Assembly (NCBI GenBank): GCA_026874595.1
Contig: CM049313.1
Coordinates: 54,728,159 to 54,792,158, forward strand
Length of the DNA stretch: 64,000 nt
Origin: Sipunculus nudus
Lineage: Eukaryota; Annelida; Sipuncula; Golfingiida; Sipunculidae
Direction of reading: 5' to 3'
A program made the position numbers and the translations under genes. Positions 26,712 through 38,903 of the stretch are shown piece by piece. The notes under the pieces were generated by a model, which saw nothing but the letters and a program-made list of their open reading frames with translations, made no database searches and was not told where the DNA came from. Numbering within the stretch: position 1 is the first letter of the stretch; every line of letters begins with the position of its first letter.

Positions 26712-26800
26712 TCTGGTGTAGCCAAGTGGTAAGGCCACCGACCGGAAATCGGATGATCGTGGGTTCGATTCCCACCGTCAGTGAACCGACTTTTCTATAT
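26712..26800 (+). mobile_element. tRNA-Ser-like SINE head
   Basis: A-box-like tagccaagtggtaaggc (26719) and a perfect B box GGTTCGATTCC (26762-26772), with an anticodon arm CCGA/TCGG around a GGA triplet. The acceptor stem does not pair, and a TA-rich tail follows. It is therefore a SINE derived from a serine tRNA, not a tRNA gene. Confidence 0.6.
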
Positions 26801-27030
26801 ATAATTAAATATATATACATATATATATACATATTTTTATGTATGCGTGTATATATGTAATATATAATTTATTATTATTATTATTTCTACTATACGTCAT
26901 ATATTTAAGCCTATGTAAATATAGATTTTATTTCAGTTATGCACCATGGTGTATAAGGGTTAATACTGCCTCCCCATACAGTGACTGACAACGTCAGGAC
27001 ACCCTGAATTACCGCCCGATAAAACTTTAA

Positions 27031-27510
27031 TCAAATCGGTTGACCGAGCCAGAAATCTTTTAGGTTCCTTAGAAAGAATAAACGTTGTTGTGCTTTCTTT
27101 ACGCAGTAATTAACATTTTCGGCCCACTTCAAATCAAAAGAAATAAAAATTCCTAAAAAATTAAAACAGTCAACGATTTCAACCTCGGAGCCTTCAATTA
27201 CTAAGGGTAATATTTCATTTTTCTTCCGTCTAAAATCAATTATCATCTCTTTGATTTTCTTTACATTTAACTCCAGATTATTTTCAGAGCACCACGAAGT
27301 TAAAGTTTTAATTTCATTGCGGTAAACACTTTCGTTGTTTCCCCGGATGAGCCAAGAAACGGTTGTGTCATCTGCAAATTTTACAATGAGGCAATCATCA
27401 GAAGTAGAGACACAGTTATAGGTGAATAGAGAGTACAATTTTGGTGAAAGCACACCACCTTGGGGTTTATTTCTAAAGGAAGTCAATTTTTGAAAAATAT
27501 TATAATTCAA
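27031..27510 (-). pseudogene. LINE reverse transcriptase catalytic-core fragment
   Basis: The minus-strand frame has QGGVLSPKLYSLFT, then KFADDTTV (the YADD/FADD catalytic motif), a CSENNLELNVKKIKEMIIDF block and CFNFLGIFI. These are RT motifs in the correct order for a CR1/Rex-like non-LTR element. The usual QGCVLSP Cys is Gly here. The frame ends by 27031 and has no upstream RT motifs, so it is a truncated copy. Confidence 0.8.
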
Positions 27511-30500
27511 TGAATAGATTATTTATAAACACAGCCTTTTGATACTTACCTAGGGGAGTCAATTATTAAATGGCATTCGATATTTGACAAATTTTCCTGT
27601 AGATGCATTTTAAGTAATAGTCCGTCCTGTACTTTTTTTATTTGTAAGGGCATAAGGTAAGGCTTTTCCCCATTTGTCTATGATAGCGGCAGCGATTTTA
27701 AGCAGGTATGTACACGACAATACAAAGCTTTAAGCATCAAATTCGCTCCACAAATATAAGCAATTATTCTGATAACACTCTACTGATGGTACAAACTATA
27801 GAAAGCGTACAATAAACTGTATGTATCTTTAAACAATTTCAGCTGATAACTGGTTTGAAAATTAGTGTTGAACTGCCCCCCCCCCTTTTTTTTAGCGGTA
27901 ATGCTTCTTACTTTAATATAGCGAGGTATGTAAAAGGCAAAAGACATATTAAAGATCCAAACCTGTATTAATCTGTGTCTATGTTAGGCATACATTTAAA
28001 ATCTCTTTAAGTCAGCTTAAGGCACTGAAAATTCGCACAGCTGGAATATTGTCAATTTTTCATGAAAAAAACTATTATTGGCCAGGTTACGGTGAAAAAG
28101 ACTTTTCTTTTGTCTGTACTTACCTATTTACTGCCAGCTCTTTAATGCTCGGATAAAATTTAATAAAAGAAGTTAAGAGATATTAATAAATGCATCTGGT
28201 AACAAACTTATAAAAAAGGAATTTGCAGGGTTCTCACAAAAAGTGGTAATGCAAATGGTATATACACAAACTTTAAATACTCATAATAACATGCGTAAAT
28301 AGAATGTGAATTAAAGTTGATTAATGGCATTAATGGCATTAATAATGCAACTGGAGAAATGCGAGAATGCAAAAACTAAGGAGTAGGGAATTCTATTTTT
28401 ATATGTAATATTTTAACAGATTGTTTATTTTAAATGTTAAATAAATTGTGGAAAAATGTGTTAGAATGTTACTATAGGTACAATTATACTTATCCAAAAA
28501 TAAGGAAGAGGAAACTAATAATGTAAAATACAGAAATAAAAACAATTGCAGATTTGTTCGTTTAGGAAAGCACTCCCAGGCTTTATGAGACCCACAAAAG
28601 TACAAATTAAACTTTATTATCAGGGAATTATTTAGAATACTAGGGGATATAAAATACAATTCGCCTTCTGTGAAAAAAGATGATAGGGAAAAGAAAAAGG
28701 AATTTGCGCAATATATTGATTTGGAAAGGTGTTGAACATTTCACATTTCACCTTTGACGGTTTAATAATTTATATAAAGGCAATTAGTATATCAGACTAA
28801 ATGTGCAATACATACGATGACTACTAAAGGCTCAATGGATTCTACGGGATGACATGCAACCCACAAACCCCAAGGAACCACAATTGAAATATCGGAATCC
28901 TATTATCTGTCCTTATCTGAAGTGGCTTGGCCAATAAATAGTTAATGGATAAAAATGAAGGGCGTATAAAAAAGGCTCCAAAATTCCACATGTTCAGTAT
29001 TTTTTGTGATATTCCGATTTCGTATAATCCAATTGGAACTAATCATACCTTACCAGGACAATGATTGTTATAGTAATTATATATATGTTTTTTTAAGCAA
29101 TTCAGACAGCTTGGTTTCCTTTCCTTTCAATAAATGTTATTATAATTTGTAAAAAAAAATCGTAAAATGCAGTGCATTCACAATAACGTTAGTTTCCTTT
29201 AGGTGTAGGCTGTCATGCGTTTACTTTTGCAACCTTACACATTAAAGGTAACTCTATGCCAAGTTTATCTGAAAATCAATATACCCCGACGATAAAAGTA
29301 ACGGGTCATGACCTGTCCATCGGTCCGGGGGCTCAGCCATATCAACCAATCCCTAATCCTGTAACATTTGCATCATAGAAATCAGTCCCACCTACCAATC
29401 ATAAGGCGTATGTGATATCATGCATTTATTTGTCATATATGCTTACGCTCCCGAAAAATGTTTAACAGTACTTTAACGAGACATCAGATATTTATTTATT
29501 TCGTAAGCGATTCCTTAAAGATCACTGAAATAGTGAGTAATTCATAAATTGTACGGTCCCAGTGCAGAAATGTATACGTCGAGACGAGTAAGTCCTGTCA
29601 ATGTTTGAATATTATTTTCTCACAAGTAATGTTCAAGTTTATATTAAAAGCCTCATTCCAAAAAAAAAATAAAATAAAAATAAAACACAAAAACCGGTAA
29701 CAATAAATGCATTCTCATATAACATATATGTGAAATCAAATATTAGATTAAAAATACCAGCTTTGATAATTGAATAAGTCTCATAATTTGGTCTCTGACA
29801 TGTGGCCGCAGCCGGACCTTCTTGTCTCGACCCCCACTGGAGCGAACACCCCGCTATAACGGACAAGTCGTCCGGTCCCGTGACTGTCCGCCCCAGAGGG
29901 GTTTCACTATGTTTCCCCGTCAGTATAATGTATGCATTTTCGGTTAAATGACCGGCAGTCGTATGAATATTGTTTTTCTGCGTTTTATAAAATGCTTATT
30001 AATGGGCACCAAATATTACCGATTGTTCAGTTTTGATAAAGTCGGTCACTAATCCAACCCAAACGCTGTACAAATACAGTATCATTAGAAAGCAAGCGTC
30101 TTTTTGTACTGTCATGCATCATTTGCTCTACCCACGGGACTGATTCTTGTGGATAAATGCAGAATCCTTCGCTGTGATTCCCCGTACATTCATATTATGA
30201 TAACGCGGAAATTGCTCGTAATTTCAATATCCCTATGGCATCTACACATTTTTGTCTCCTTTAAGTAAAAAAATAGAAAACCCGCTTTGTTCAACAGGAG
30301 GGTTCATATATATATAGCCCGGGAGGTATGGTATGTAATAATATAATGTTTCATAATAATAAAAAAGAAAGGTTTGTCTAAATCAAAGAACTAAATTGTT
30401 GTTTTGATTTTATTTTAATATATAATATTTGTGTGATAAAATTTCGGTATCTGTGAAATTAATAATGGCAAATTATCATAAAGAAGACTATTCTACATAG

Positions 30501-32700
30501 GCGAAAATCAAACTTGTTTTACCTCACGTTTATCAATGTTGACAGTAAATGTATTCGCAAATCAACACTAAAATTAGTTTATTATCGATAGAGAGTCAAA
30601 CCAGTTACGTGCATTCATTTCTTGGTAACAGCAACAAACGTATGATGACATAGCAGCATTTATTCCAATGAATTCTATAAATTTAATGAGCTTACGGGAT
30701 TTGGAAAGGCCAGAGATATGTCCATTATCTAATGACTCGATCAAATAGCGGTCTGATGTAAAATTAATACGGAACATGCAAGTGAATAATTCAGGACGGA
30801 AACTTAATCACCAGCATTTAGCAGACTACTATAAGGCATATATCTAATGTTTCCCCTTTTATGTAAAATATTATATTTTGCACTTTGAAAAAACTATAAG
30901 GGAGCATAAAAATATATACAATTAAACGTTGCAGAAGTTTTGAATGTTTTGCTCGAGTCGGATAATCTTTTATTTTCTCTTCATTATTATAAATACAAAT
31001 ACGTACACACCGGGGGAATTGATCTTTTAATTCTTATCAGTTACAGCTTAGGACATCTACATCATACGTCTGAGGTGGATGTACAATTCAAACGAACTCA
31101 CAGTGGGCTCGGTATTTTGCATTCTTATTAGTTGCAGATTAGGACTGCTATATCAATCATAGCACTTAAAAAACATTTATATAATCTAGAAGGTCCAACA
31201 GCAGTTTTATATAATACGTCTGAGGTGGATTTATCTGTAGCTACAGAAAGCACTCTCCAAAAATATACTACCACCGTAGAGTATCAGACCGTTTGCTTAA
31301 GTCTGATAAGAGATTCAGTGTTGTAAATATTTGTAATATCCTATTAACATTAAAAGGAAATTTTCACCTGTTGCAGCCTTTTGCGTCAATGCTGTATGTG
31401 AAAATATTGGGACAGCCAGCAAGAAATTTGTAAGATTACATTTTTAATATATTTCATCTTGAGTCAGGAAAATGTAATTAATAATAATGGTTTCATTTGT
31501 TATATTTTACTCAATATACCCCTAAGCAAAGGAAACAATAATTATGTTGGTAAATATCCAAGGGTTTATCATTTATGCAGGAATGATTTTTCATGGATAG
31601 TTTGATGTCTAGATGTATGATACATCTTTGATATGCATTTCACCACCATGCAGTTTTGCTCATAAGTATGCAAATATAAAGAAAATCTCAGATTACTCTT
31701 TTTTCAGCTTAACAAGTTCCGGTTAAATGTTATTAATAAATCAGAGATACATAATACATCAACAAGACGTGACTCCTTTTTGGAAAGGAATGTTAGAAAC
31801 ATATTGCAAATATATCATTGATGAAAAATAAGTCCTGATATTTTGTCAATACACATACTAAAATGAATAAAGATATTATATAGTATAAGGAATTACTGAT
31901 GCTGGTATTTCAAAGATCTGTGATATAACCAAAACAATCAAAACATTATTAAGTTTTCTGCACATCTATTTTTAGTTTTTTTAATTTGAATTATATTAAC
32001 TGTCTCTGGTGCCCTGTTTTAGTCATCTTAATGCATTTTACCGTGTACAGTGCCTTAGAGCTATTTATTTTTGGCACTTTAATATACTTAAATAATAATA
32101 AATATATAATTGCCATATCAGATAATTAAAGGTAGCACCATGCCAAGCGTATCAGTAAATCAAATATTACATGCCGATGATGCTTCATAACTTTATCAGA
32201 TCATGCCCACCATCATTTAAATGGCTTTGAAGTGAACATTAGAAGGATGACGTTATCTGATATTTGCATCCTGTGTTGTCTTCAGTCATGTACATGCTTC
32301 AGAAAATGTTCATATCATTTTCATTATCAATGCAATATTATTTTAAAGTAAGGTAATTGGACTTCCGAGAATGGTGTGTTTATGTTTCAAGTACATGTTT
32401 AAAGTTCTGTTTTACATTTATTAAAAAAATGTTGAACGTGAATTGTGATATAGGATATCATATAAACAAAGCATCAGTTTTAATTATTAAAGAGATTTCA
32501 GATTTGTAATGTCACACAGCATACCCCATAAACAAAGTTCAGTTTTAATTAAGTAGGTTGCTATGTTTTTTTATATAGTGTAATTAATGTTCCTATTTGT
32601 ATTTTATTATGATTATTCAATTAATTTCTTCATTAACTAGTCGTGCCATGATTCTGCTAAGGGAGGAATATATTCCTCTCAATATATTTTGACCACGGAA
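27511..32700. other. AT-rich intergenic DNA, no gene recognised
   Basis: About 5.2 kb with no supported gene. Two consecutive plus frames at 30940-31326 share the duplicated word tacgtctgaggtggat (31066 and 31218). They look like a decayed tandem duplication. A CpG-rich patch at 29800-29900 resembles a fragment of a dispersed repeat. Confidence 0.45.
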
Positions 32701-32751
32701 GTAAAAGAAATATATAATTATGTTCAGTGTTTATTATTTTTAAATTTACAG

Positions 32752-32957
32752 GAAGTGAATGCAAACACTCGGAAAAGTGTTCCTTTCTCTCACACTATAT
32801 AACCATAAAACGCGGAACAGGTAGACAGGTACCAAATGAGAGGGTTACAATAACTTCATGTCCCAGATTGGAGAACATGTATACTTTAATGGCAGATCGG
32901 CTACCACACTGCTCATATTACATATCAAAATATCCTGTATCCATAATCACTGCTTGA
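32752..32957 (+). CDS. Possible terminal exon of a host gene
   Basis: A polypyrimidine/AG acceptor (aaatttacag ending at 32751) opens a phase-1 reading frame of 68 codons to a stop at 32957, with an AATAAA at 33148-33153. The peptide begins SECKHSEKCSF and has four or more Cys, compatible with a secreted protein. No upstream exon was identified with confidence, and the product is unrecognised. Confidence 0.25.
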
Positions 32958-33169
32958 TATCTTGAAACCTGAAGTAATGAATAATATGATGCGTTTGTTG
33001 GCGTTATTCCACGGTTTCACTAAACAGACACTTTAAAATCACTCATGCGTACTATGTTTGTTTGCTATACATGTGTTGCCTAAATTAATAAACACTTAGT
33101 ACGACTCTTCATGTAACATGTCTCGTTGAATGTATATTTTCATAAAAAATAAATCTGTAAAATCAATTA

Positions 33170-34200
33170 ACAGTAAAGATTTATTGGCATCACGATTTAA
33201 TATACAAAATACTATAAAATGACTGTAAAGACCAAAAATGATTTCGTGACCTTAAATCAGTATGCACCTACTTTAGGGTTTTCTCACAACTCATTTCTAT
33301 TTTTGCACTTTTTTTGCTCATTTCTTTTATTTATATAATATTTTGTCTGTGAGAACAGCCCATGGCTAAAGGGGTTATAGATGTTTCGTCCCCAGATCTT
33401 TTTGTGCTCGCCTCTTTGTCCAACCACCTGTTTCTCCACAGGTCCGGTTCGCCCACAGGAATATTGTAACGGACGTTTCGTCCACAGTTCTTTTCGTCCA
33501 CCGCAGATTCACGCGCTCTGTGTCCAGTATAAAATATTGCACGACTGACCAGGCAGTCGGATGTGCTAAACAAGTTAATGTGCTGGCTGTTTTAATGCAT
33601 CATGGTGATCTATGTCTAACGGTTCATCCGCAGCATTGTGAAATGTGATGCGGTTGTGATCAACGTCTGTGGTGCCTTTTCGTCCACAGGGACATATCGT
33701 CCACGCGCAACACTGATGTATATCATGCCAGTTATTATCATTTCCCGGCAATAAGATCACATATTTTTTTACGATCACATGTATATCTTAAATACTGGTA
33801 GCTCTACGGCACTACTTTTGTTATGTCGTCCAAAGCTCATATATCGGCTTCGCTTACCGTCATTAAATAACTGCATATGTACGCTGGTGGGAGGTTAGGG
33901 CAAAAAGGTTTTGAGGCGTGTGGGGCGTTGTCCAACGTACAGTAACCATACAGGCGATGGTGATATTCCAGTATCATATTAAGCGGACGACATACAAGTC
34001 CACATACACGCACACATACAAACGTGTACCATAACCGACAAAAAAACCACGAAGACAAGTAGATATAATCAGCACATCTTTTAATGTGGAAAACAAATAT
34101 ATTGATTAATATAGGCGCATACTTTAAAACGCCACTGGACAAACACATTATTGTATGGCCTGATATGCAAAAACATTAACTACAACAAAAACAAAAGTAC
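33170..34200. repeat. Junction segment with repeated TTTCGTCCACAG motif
   Basis: GC content rises here between host and virus-like DNA. About nine variants of tttcgtccacag occur between 33381 and 33710 (clear ones near 33473, 33490, 33676 and 33698). No gene is supported; the minus frame at 33837-34148 is Cys/Tyr-rich but unrecognised. It may be a transposon end or the integration boundary. Confidence 0.45.
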
Positions 34201-34297
34201 ATGCGGTGAAAGGTAATCAAAAGCAAAACCACGTAATGTCCATGAAAAACATCCTTGCACGGAATATTATGAAAACGACTCCGACATTCTACCAGAT

Positions 34298-35134
34298 TTA
34301 TTGGCGAGGGTCTGGTGTTTTGAAGAAACCGGGTCGCGATATACGGGACCAGCGATTGGTGCCGTTAACCTCTGCATACACGGACACCACGTACATTGTA
34401 GCCGGCACGGCATGGACGAGGGCCGCAGAATTGGTGTCAACGATGTGGACATGTCTCTTGATCTGAGGCACCCACCTGTAGGTTGGATCGTAAACAGAGC
34501 TGCTGCCTCGTGAATTGGCACTGACAGGGACCCTTGTGTAGATCACTTTGTACCGGTATCTTCCAGGGGTGGCGGGACGTTTCCATGTCACATAATTTGT
34601 TTTGACGGTTTTCGTACCTTGCACCGGGCGCGAGGGTTTGGTTGGAGCTGCCGAGTCTTTCACTTTTAAATAGAGGGCGCGGCTTCTCAACTTCGAACAT
34701 GCAAAACAGCCACAGCCGCAATAAACGGCCGATATCCCGTTGGGCAATTCGTCGGCGGATATGTTGAACAAGGCATTCACCCGCCCAGAGGTGGAATTTT
34801 CAACGAACACTCTGGGCGACGACATATTGTACAGGTCGAGTACTCCTGTTGACAGTCCGAACCCCATGGTCGTAACCGAAGGGCAAGGGTCTTCCTTATG
34901 AACAGCGTTTTCCTTGCATCCCAAACGGCACCGCACAGTGATCGTGTCACCATCGCCGAACACCTGATTTGCGTTGTCGTACGGCTCTATCAAATACTGG
35001 TAACGGTCGGAGCATATTCTGTCCTCCGAGCCATAAAAGCCGTAATCATAAAACGTGACGGTGCGGCGGCCCTCAACCAGATATAAGCAGAAAAACAGTG
35101 TGAACAGTTGCAACAACGGCAGTAGCGGTCTCAT
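34298..35134 (-). CDS. Secreted Ig-like/FN3 protein A (virus-like segment)
   Basis: 278 residues. Residues 1-22 are a signal peptide (Leu/Phe-rich core ending VEG). Residues 25-160 form a Cys-rich beta-type domain with eight cysteines, including the cluster CGCGCFAC at 139-146. Residues 165-273 are a fibronectin type III domain ending in NRWSRIS. Four N-glycosylation sequons are near 103, 113, 124 and 257. There is no transmembrane segment, so the product is probably secreted. RWSRIS only partly matches the WSxWS box of cytokine receptors and also fits an ordinary FN3 strand. A paralogue lies immediately upstream. The AATAAA signal (plus-strand TTTATT 34297-34302) overlaps the stop codon. A soluble decoy or adhesion role is inference. 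Confidence 0.8.
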   Translation of the reverse strand: MRPLLPLLQLFTLFFCLYLVEGRRTVTFYDYGFYGSEDRICSDRYQYLIEPYDNANQVFGDGDTITVRCRLGCKENAVHKEDPCPSVTTMGFGLSTGVLDLYNMSSPRVFVENSTSGRVNALFNISADELPNGISAVYCGCGCFACSKLRSRALYLKVKDSAAPTKPSRPVQGTKTVKTNYVTWKRPATPGRYRYKVIYTRVPVSANSRGSSSVYDPTYRWVPQIKRHVHIVDTNSAALVHAVPATMYVVSVYAEVNGTNRWSRISRPGFFKTPDPRQ

Positions 35135-35256
35135 ATTGTCTCCCTTCCTGGTATATCTTACGTACAGTCAACGGACAGGGCTGGAGGCCGTTTGCTGCAC
35201 GCTTGCTTCTCACCAGCGTCCCGTTTAAAATGATCTGAGTCGACGTGCTGCGACCA

Positions 35257-35286
35257 CATATATAACATGCGAGTACCGTCACGTGA
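35257..35286 (-). promoter_or_regulatory. TATA box and TCACGTGA E-box of FN3 protein A gene
   Basis: On the minus strand TCACGTGA (35286-35279) is followed by gttatatatg (about 35266-35257), roughly 125 bp upstream of the ATG. The transcribed leader resembles that of the paralogous gene (gggacgct-gtgag-agcaa words), supporting a duplicated transcription unit. Confidence 0.5.
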
Positions 35287-35601
35287 CATCGGAAACATGA
35301 ACCCCCCCATAAAACAAAACAAATAATCACCCGACGTGTTCTTGCTGATTCATATTATCTGGCGATGTTCCTGGTGCAAGCGACGTAACAATATCGGCAT
35401 CAGGGTACATTCCATAAATACAAATGACACAACAAAAAAAGATACACATGCGAGAAACAATCAATGTGATCGGCATAGGTTAAATATAAACACAGATGTA
35501 CGTGAAACACGGTACATACAAAAGAACAGAAAACATGTTATTGGCCATCATAAAATAAAACATTAAAAGACTATGAAATCGCGTTTGACATTCAGATAGT
35601 G

Positions 35602-36426
35602 TTAAGGACATGGTTCGGGAGTTATGAAACCTCCTCGCGATATCGTGGACCAACGGTTCGTGCGGTTCACTTCTGCGGCCACGTACACGAGATACTTGGT
35701 GGAAGGCTCGGCATGGACGAGCTTCGCAGAATTGGTGGTAACGGTGTGGACGTGGGTCTCTACCTGAGGAACCCACCTGTAGTTTGGATCGTAAACCGAG
35801 CTGCCCGGTGGATTTTCTGTGTCAGGGACCTTTTGGTAGATCACTTTGTACCGGTATGTTCCAGGAGCGGCAGGGCGGTTCCATGTCACAGAATTAGTTT
35901 TGAGAGTTTTCGTGACCTGCTTCGGCTGCGAGGGTTTCTTTGGGGCGGCCGTGTCCACCACCTTCAAATAGAGGGCGCTGCTTCTCAGGGCGGAGCAAAC
36001 AAAACATCCACAGCCGCAGTACACGGCAGAGAATCCATTGGGCAATTCGTCGGCGGATATGTTGAATAAGGCATTCGCCCGTCCAGAGGTTGAATTTTCT
36101 ACGAACACTCTCGGCGACGACATATTGAACAGCTCGAGTACTCCTGTAGACAGTCCGAACCCCATGGTCGTAACCGAAGGGCAAGGGTCTTTCTTGTAAA
36201 CATTGCATCCCAAACGGCACCGCACAGTGATCGTGTCACCATCGCCGAACTCCAGTGTCTTGTTGTCGTACGCCTCGATTCGATACTGGTAAGGGCCGGA
36301 GCACATCTTTTTATCCGATGTGTAAGACGCGTAGTCATGGAAAGTGACTGTGCGACTGCCTTCAATCACATAAAGGCAGCCTGCCCACAGTGTGAACAGA
36401 TGCAACATGGGCGGCAGCGGTTTCAT
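35602..36426 (-). CDS. Secreted Ig-like/FN3 protein B, paralogue of A
   Basis: 274 residues from the first ATG (36426). The frame stays open upstream, but only with a GTG, and that extension corresponds to the 5' leader of the paralogue. A signal peptide (MKPLPPMLHLFTLWAGCLYVIEG-like, with a hydrophobic core) is followed by RTVTFHDY, a Cys-rich domain (GDGDTITVRCRLGC shared with A, and a CGCGCFVC cluster) and an FN3 domain ending NRWSTIS. Identity to A is high throughout, so the two arose by tandem duplication. There is no membrane anchor. The gene is co-oriented with A, with 467 bp between the coding regions. A role in binding an extracellular host ligand is inference. Confidence 0.8.
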   Translation of the reverse strand: MKPLPPMLHLFTLWAGCLYVIEGSRTVTFHDYASYTSDKKMCSGPYQYRIEAYDNKTLEFGDGDTITVRCRLGCNVYKKDPCPSVTTMGFGLSTGVLELFNMSSPRVFVENSTSGRANALFNISADELPNGFSAVYCGCGCFVCSALRSSALYLKVVDTAAPKKPSQPKQVTKTLKTNSVTWNRPAAPGTYRYKVIYQKVPDTENPPGSSVYDPNYRWVPQVETHVHTVTTNSAKLVHAEPSTKYLVYVAAEVNRTNRWSTISRGGFITPEPCP

Positions 36427-36506
36427 CTTTGCCGAAAGCGCGTTATTCGTACGTTTGCTGCTCACAAGCGTCCCGCATTGCACGCCCTGACTCGTAGTGC
36501 GGCAGC

Positions 36507-36521
36507 CACGTGATATAACTG
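36507..36521 (-). promoter_or_regulatory. TATA/E-box of FN3 protein B gene
   Basis: The minus strand reads agttatatcacgtgg: TATA-like ttatat directly followed by CACGTG, about 85 bp upstream of the start codon. Confidence 0.4.
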
Positions 36522-36854
36522 TCCCTCCAAAACAAATATAGTCATATGACGCAGTTTCGCTAAATTGAATTATGTTTGCGCGGTTATAATGTTTCTGAAG
36601 TAAGCGGGTATGTGCGGCTGATGAGTCTGTATGCTGTTATATCTACGTGTTTCTCAGCTCGCTCCAAGGAACTCTAACTCAAATATAACCTCCTCATTTT
36701 CTGCCGCCTGGTTTGTAAAGCCACCAGCAGTGTAAATTGTATATATTATGACAGTGTGGTTGTGCCAAGCACTACACGCCATTGTAGTCCCGTATGTTAT
36801 ATAACACGTTCGATGTAGATCCCCTTGTCGTCTTTTGAGGTGCGTGTCGTTTAT

Positions 36855-37130
36855 TCACTTGTCTTTGATGTCAGATTTGTAGATAACGTGTCTCTTCTCT
36901 AAACCACAAAAGTCAACACCCATGAAATGGAAATGGCAGTGATGTGTTGGATATGGCTGTCCAGAAGAGAAAAAAATGTTATCCCATTCGACGGACCCGA
37001 CGGTCAGTTTTCTACACCCTCCCTGTCCAAACACGTTTTCTTTGGCAAGATACCGCCTATCGCAGTTGTTCCTGTTCACCAGGTGTGTTGTCGTGAGCCC
37101 AGTGTCTGTATCGACAACCACCACGTTCAT
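36855..37130 (-). CDS. Small Cys-containing hypothetical protein
   Basis: 91 residues from the first in-frame ATG at 37130. There are four Cys and a His-rich THHCHFHF segment; no domain or signal peptide is recognised. Two features support a real gene: a TATA box (TATATAAAG, minus strand 37276-37268) and an AATAAA (plus-strand TTTATT 36850-36855) directly abutting the TGA stop, the same compact ending as the FN3 protein A gene. It lies co-directional and upstream of the FN3 pair. Function unknown. Confidence 0.5.
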   Translation of the reverse strand: MNVVVVDTDTGLTTTHLVNRNNCDRRYLAKENVFGQGGCRKLTVGSVEWDNIFFSSGQPYPTHHCHFHFMGVDFCGLEKRHVIYKSDIKDK

Positions 37131-37412
37131 TATTGGTACGACTACCAATCGCAGTTTACAAGACGCAGAATGAAATGAAACATGTCACCACTATGTGCGT
37201 GGTGCAGCCTATCCCTCACGTTTCGACCACAAGAGACAGTGTGACAGTAAACGCGGCCGATCTGGGGCTTTATATATGTGCGTTGTCCTTCTGAAAGTAT
37301 GCTTAACATTTAGACTAACCTACAACAACGTGTCGTGTTACACTGTGAGTCACGCAAAATAGTTGTGTTTAGACTGATTAATCATGTTGTTTACCAGTGA
37401 TCGTGACAAAGA

Positions 37413-37757
37413 TTATGTTGAGGTAAAAACAAACCAGGCAAGTGGAGTATAACAACATACAAAAAACCCCCACTTGGTACGTTTAAAGGATGATGATATA
37501 TATATATTATTATACGGCTTAACAATATATACTAGTCTCAAACGTACGGCTTGTTGTTTTCTGAAAAGGACATTGTACGACAGCGTCTGTATGGTATGTG
37601 ATATAACGTAAAAAACACTATTGATCACAGTTTTCCCGTCCCGTTCTAGGCTAATGTTACGTGACCCACAGTCCAACGGTCTGTAACATGAAAACACCGC
37701 CACAGGGCCTTTTACAGACAAACTATGCACGGGACTTTTCGATACGTAAACATACAT
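37413..37757 (-). CDS. Hypothetical 114-residue protein (doubtful)
   Basis: An ATG at 37757 opens 114 codons with three to four Cys, Tyr/Val-rich beta-like segments and no recognised domain. No clear TATA or AATAAA accompanies it. It could be a small viral gene or chance. Confidence 0.25.
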   Translation of the reverse strand: MYVYVSKSPVHSLSVKGPVAVFSCYRPLDCGSRNISLERDGKTVINSVFYVISHTIQTLSYNVLFRKQQAVRLRLVYIVKPYNNIYISSSFKRTKWGFFVCCYTPLAWFVFTST

Positions 37758-38331
37758 TTTTTTATATATGCAGGTTACAGACTCACCATTAATCCCACGT
37801 AAGAACGAGACCGGGTTGATGAATTTATAAATCGCAGATGTTCCACAATGGTCAATTTCGAACCAGCCCTATCTGAGATAAATATGGCTTTATATTTTCG
37901 GTACGCCCATTTTACATGCCATCATGAAATGTCAATATATATATATATATATATATCTATACATGATAGACTCCATGCTATCGAAATATATTTCACGATC
38001 CACCCCGATGCCAGCATTCAGTCATTCTAAGTCTGACTCAGATATTAAATCTGTTATATATATCTCCTCTCTGGACACGGTTAAAATAGTTCCGGTATCA
38101 TACGATAGGGGGCGCTGCCTTATACAGCACACTGGTCAACATAACAAAATAGCCCATTGCCGGACAACGGTCTACACAACATTTACGAAATATGTGCTAA
38201 AATCTTTGGAAAAATATGCTTAAAGCGTTCAACGAGTGACATTTGCGATATCTTTTCCAGTTTGCGCGTACATCTTGCACAAACGTGAAAACTGCCGCAC
38301 ACCAAAGATTTCAATGTGTCCACAACCCTAC

Positions 38332-38339
38332 TATATAAG
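38332..38339 (+). promoter_or_regulatory. TATA box in left palindrome arm, facing the centre
   Basis: TATATAAG in the context cctactatataagcaggccg. The mirror copy is in the right arm. No convincing coding region follows, so a non-coding transcript is possible. Confidence 0.4.
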
Positions 38340-38638
38340 CAGGCCGACTCTGTTATTCTATCAGTTGAGAGCGCTCTATGGGCGCTTTTGGGTCCCAGAC
38401 GGCTCCCCTATGGGGGAGGGGGGGACTTGAGGGGGGGAGGGGGCGGCCCCTCCCTCTGCCTTATGTCAAAAAGTGATAGAGTTGTGGGCCTGGGGTAGGA
38501 TGTGTGGTTCAAGTCAGAAGTAGACCGGTTGTAGGTTTGGGGATCGCCGGCAGAGGGAAAGAAGGGTCGGTTGGATGTGAAAGGTCGGTCTGGGTTGTCG
38601 AGGTCGGAGGTGAAAGGTCAGTAGGGTTTACCAAGGGG

Positions 38639-38745
38639 GAGGAACAGGGGAGTTCTGTGTGGGATCGCCGGGGGGGGAGGAACAGGGGAGTTCTGTGTGG
38701 GATCGCCGGGGGGGGAGGAACAGGGGAGTCCTGGTTGGGATCGGA
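38639..38745 (+). repeat. 38-bp tandem repeat, three copies, left arm
   Basis: Units of ggaacaggggag followed by tcctgtgtgggatcgccggg-like sequence, at about 38-bp spacing (starting near 38641, 38680, 38717). Confidence 0.8.
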
Positions 38746-38903
38746 GACGCATGTGAATGGTTAAAGAGTGTTCATCGGATATCATCGGTACTGGAAAAGC
38801 CACAGGTGTGCAACGCATGTCAAAGCACTATGGGATCGTTCAGATCTCGTTCAGGGTCTCCGCTTGGACCGAGGCCCCTATAGAAATTTCTCCACAGGGG
38901 TCG

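Noticed and set aside
26716-26790. Functional tRNA-Ser gene
   Set aside because: The acceptor stem does not pair and the tail is TA-rich; a SINE head is the better reading.
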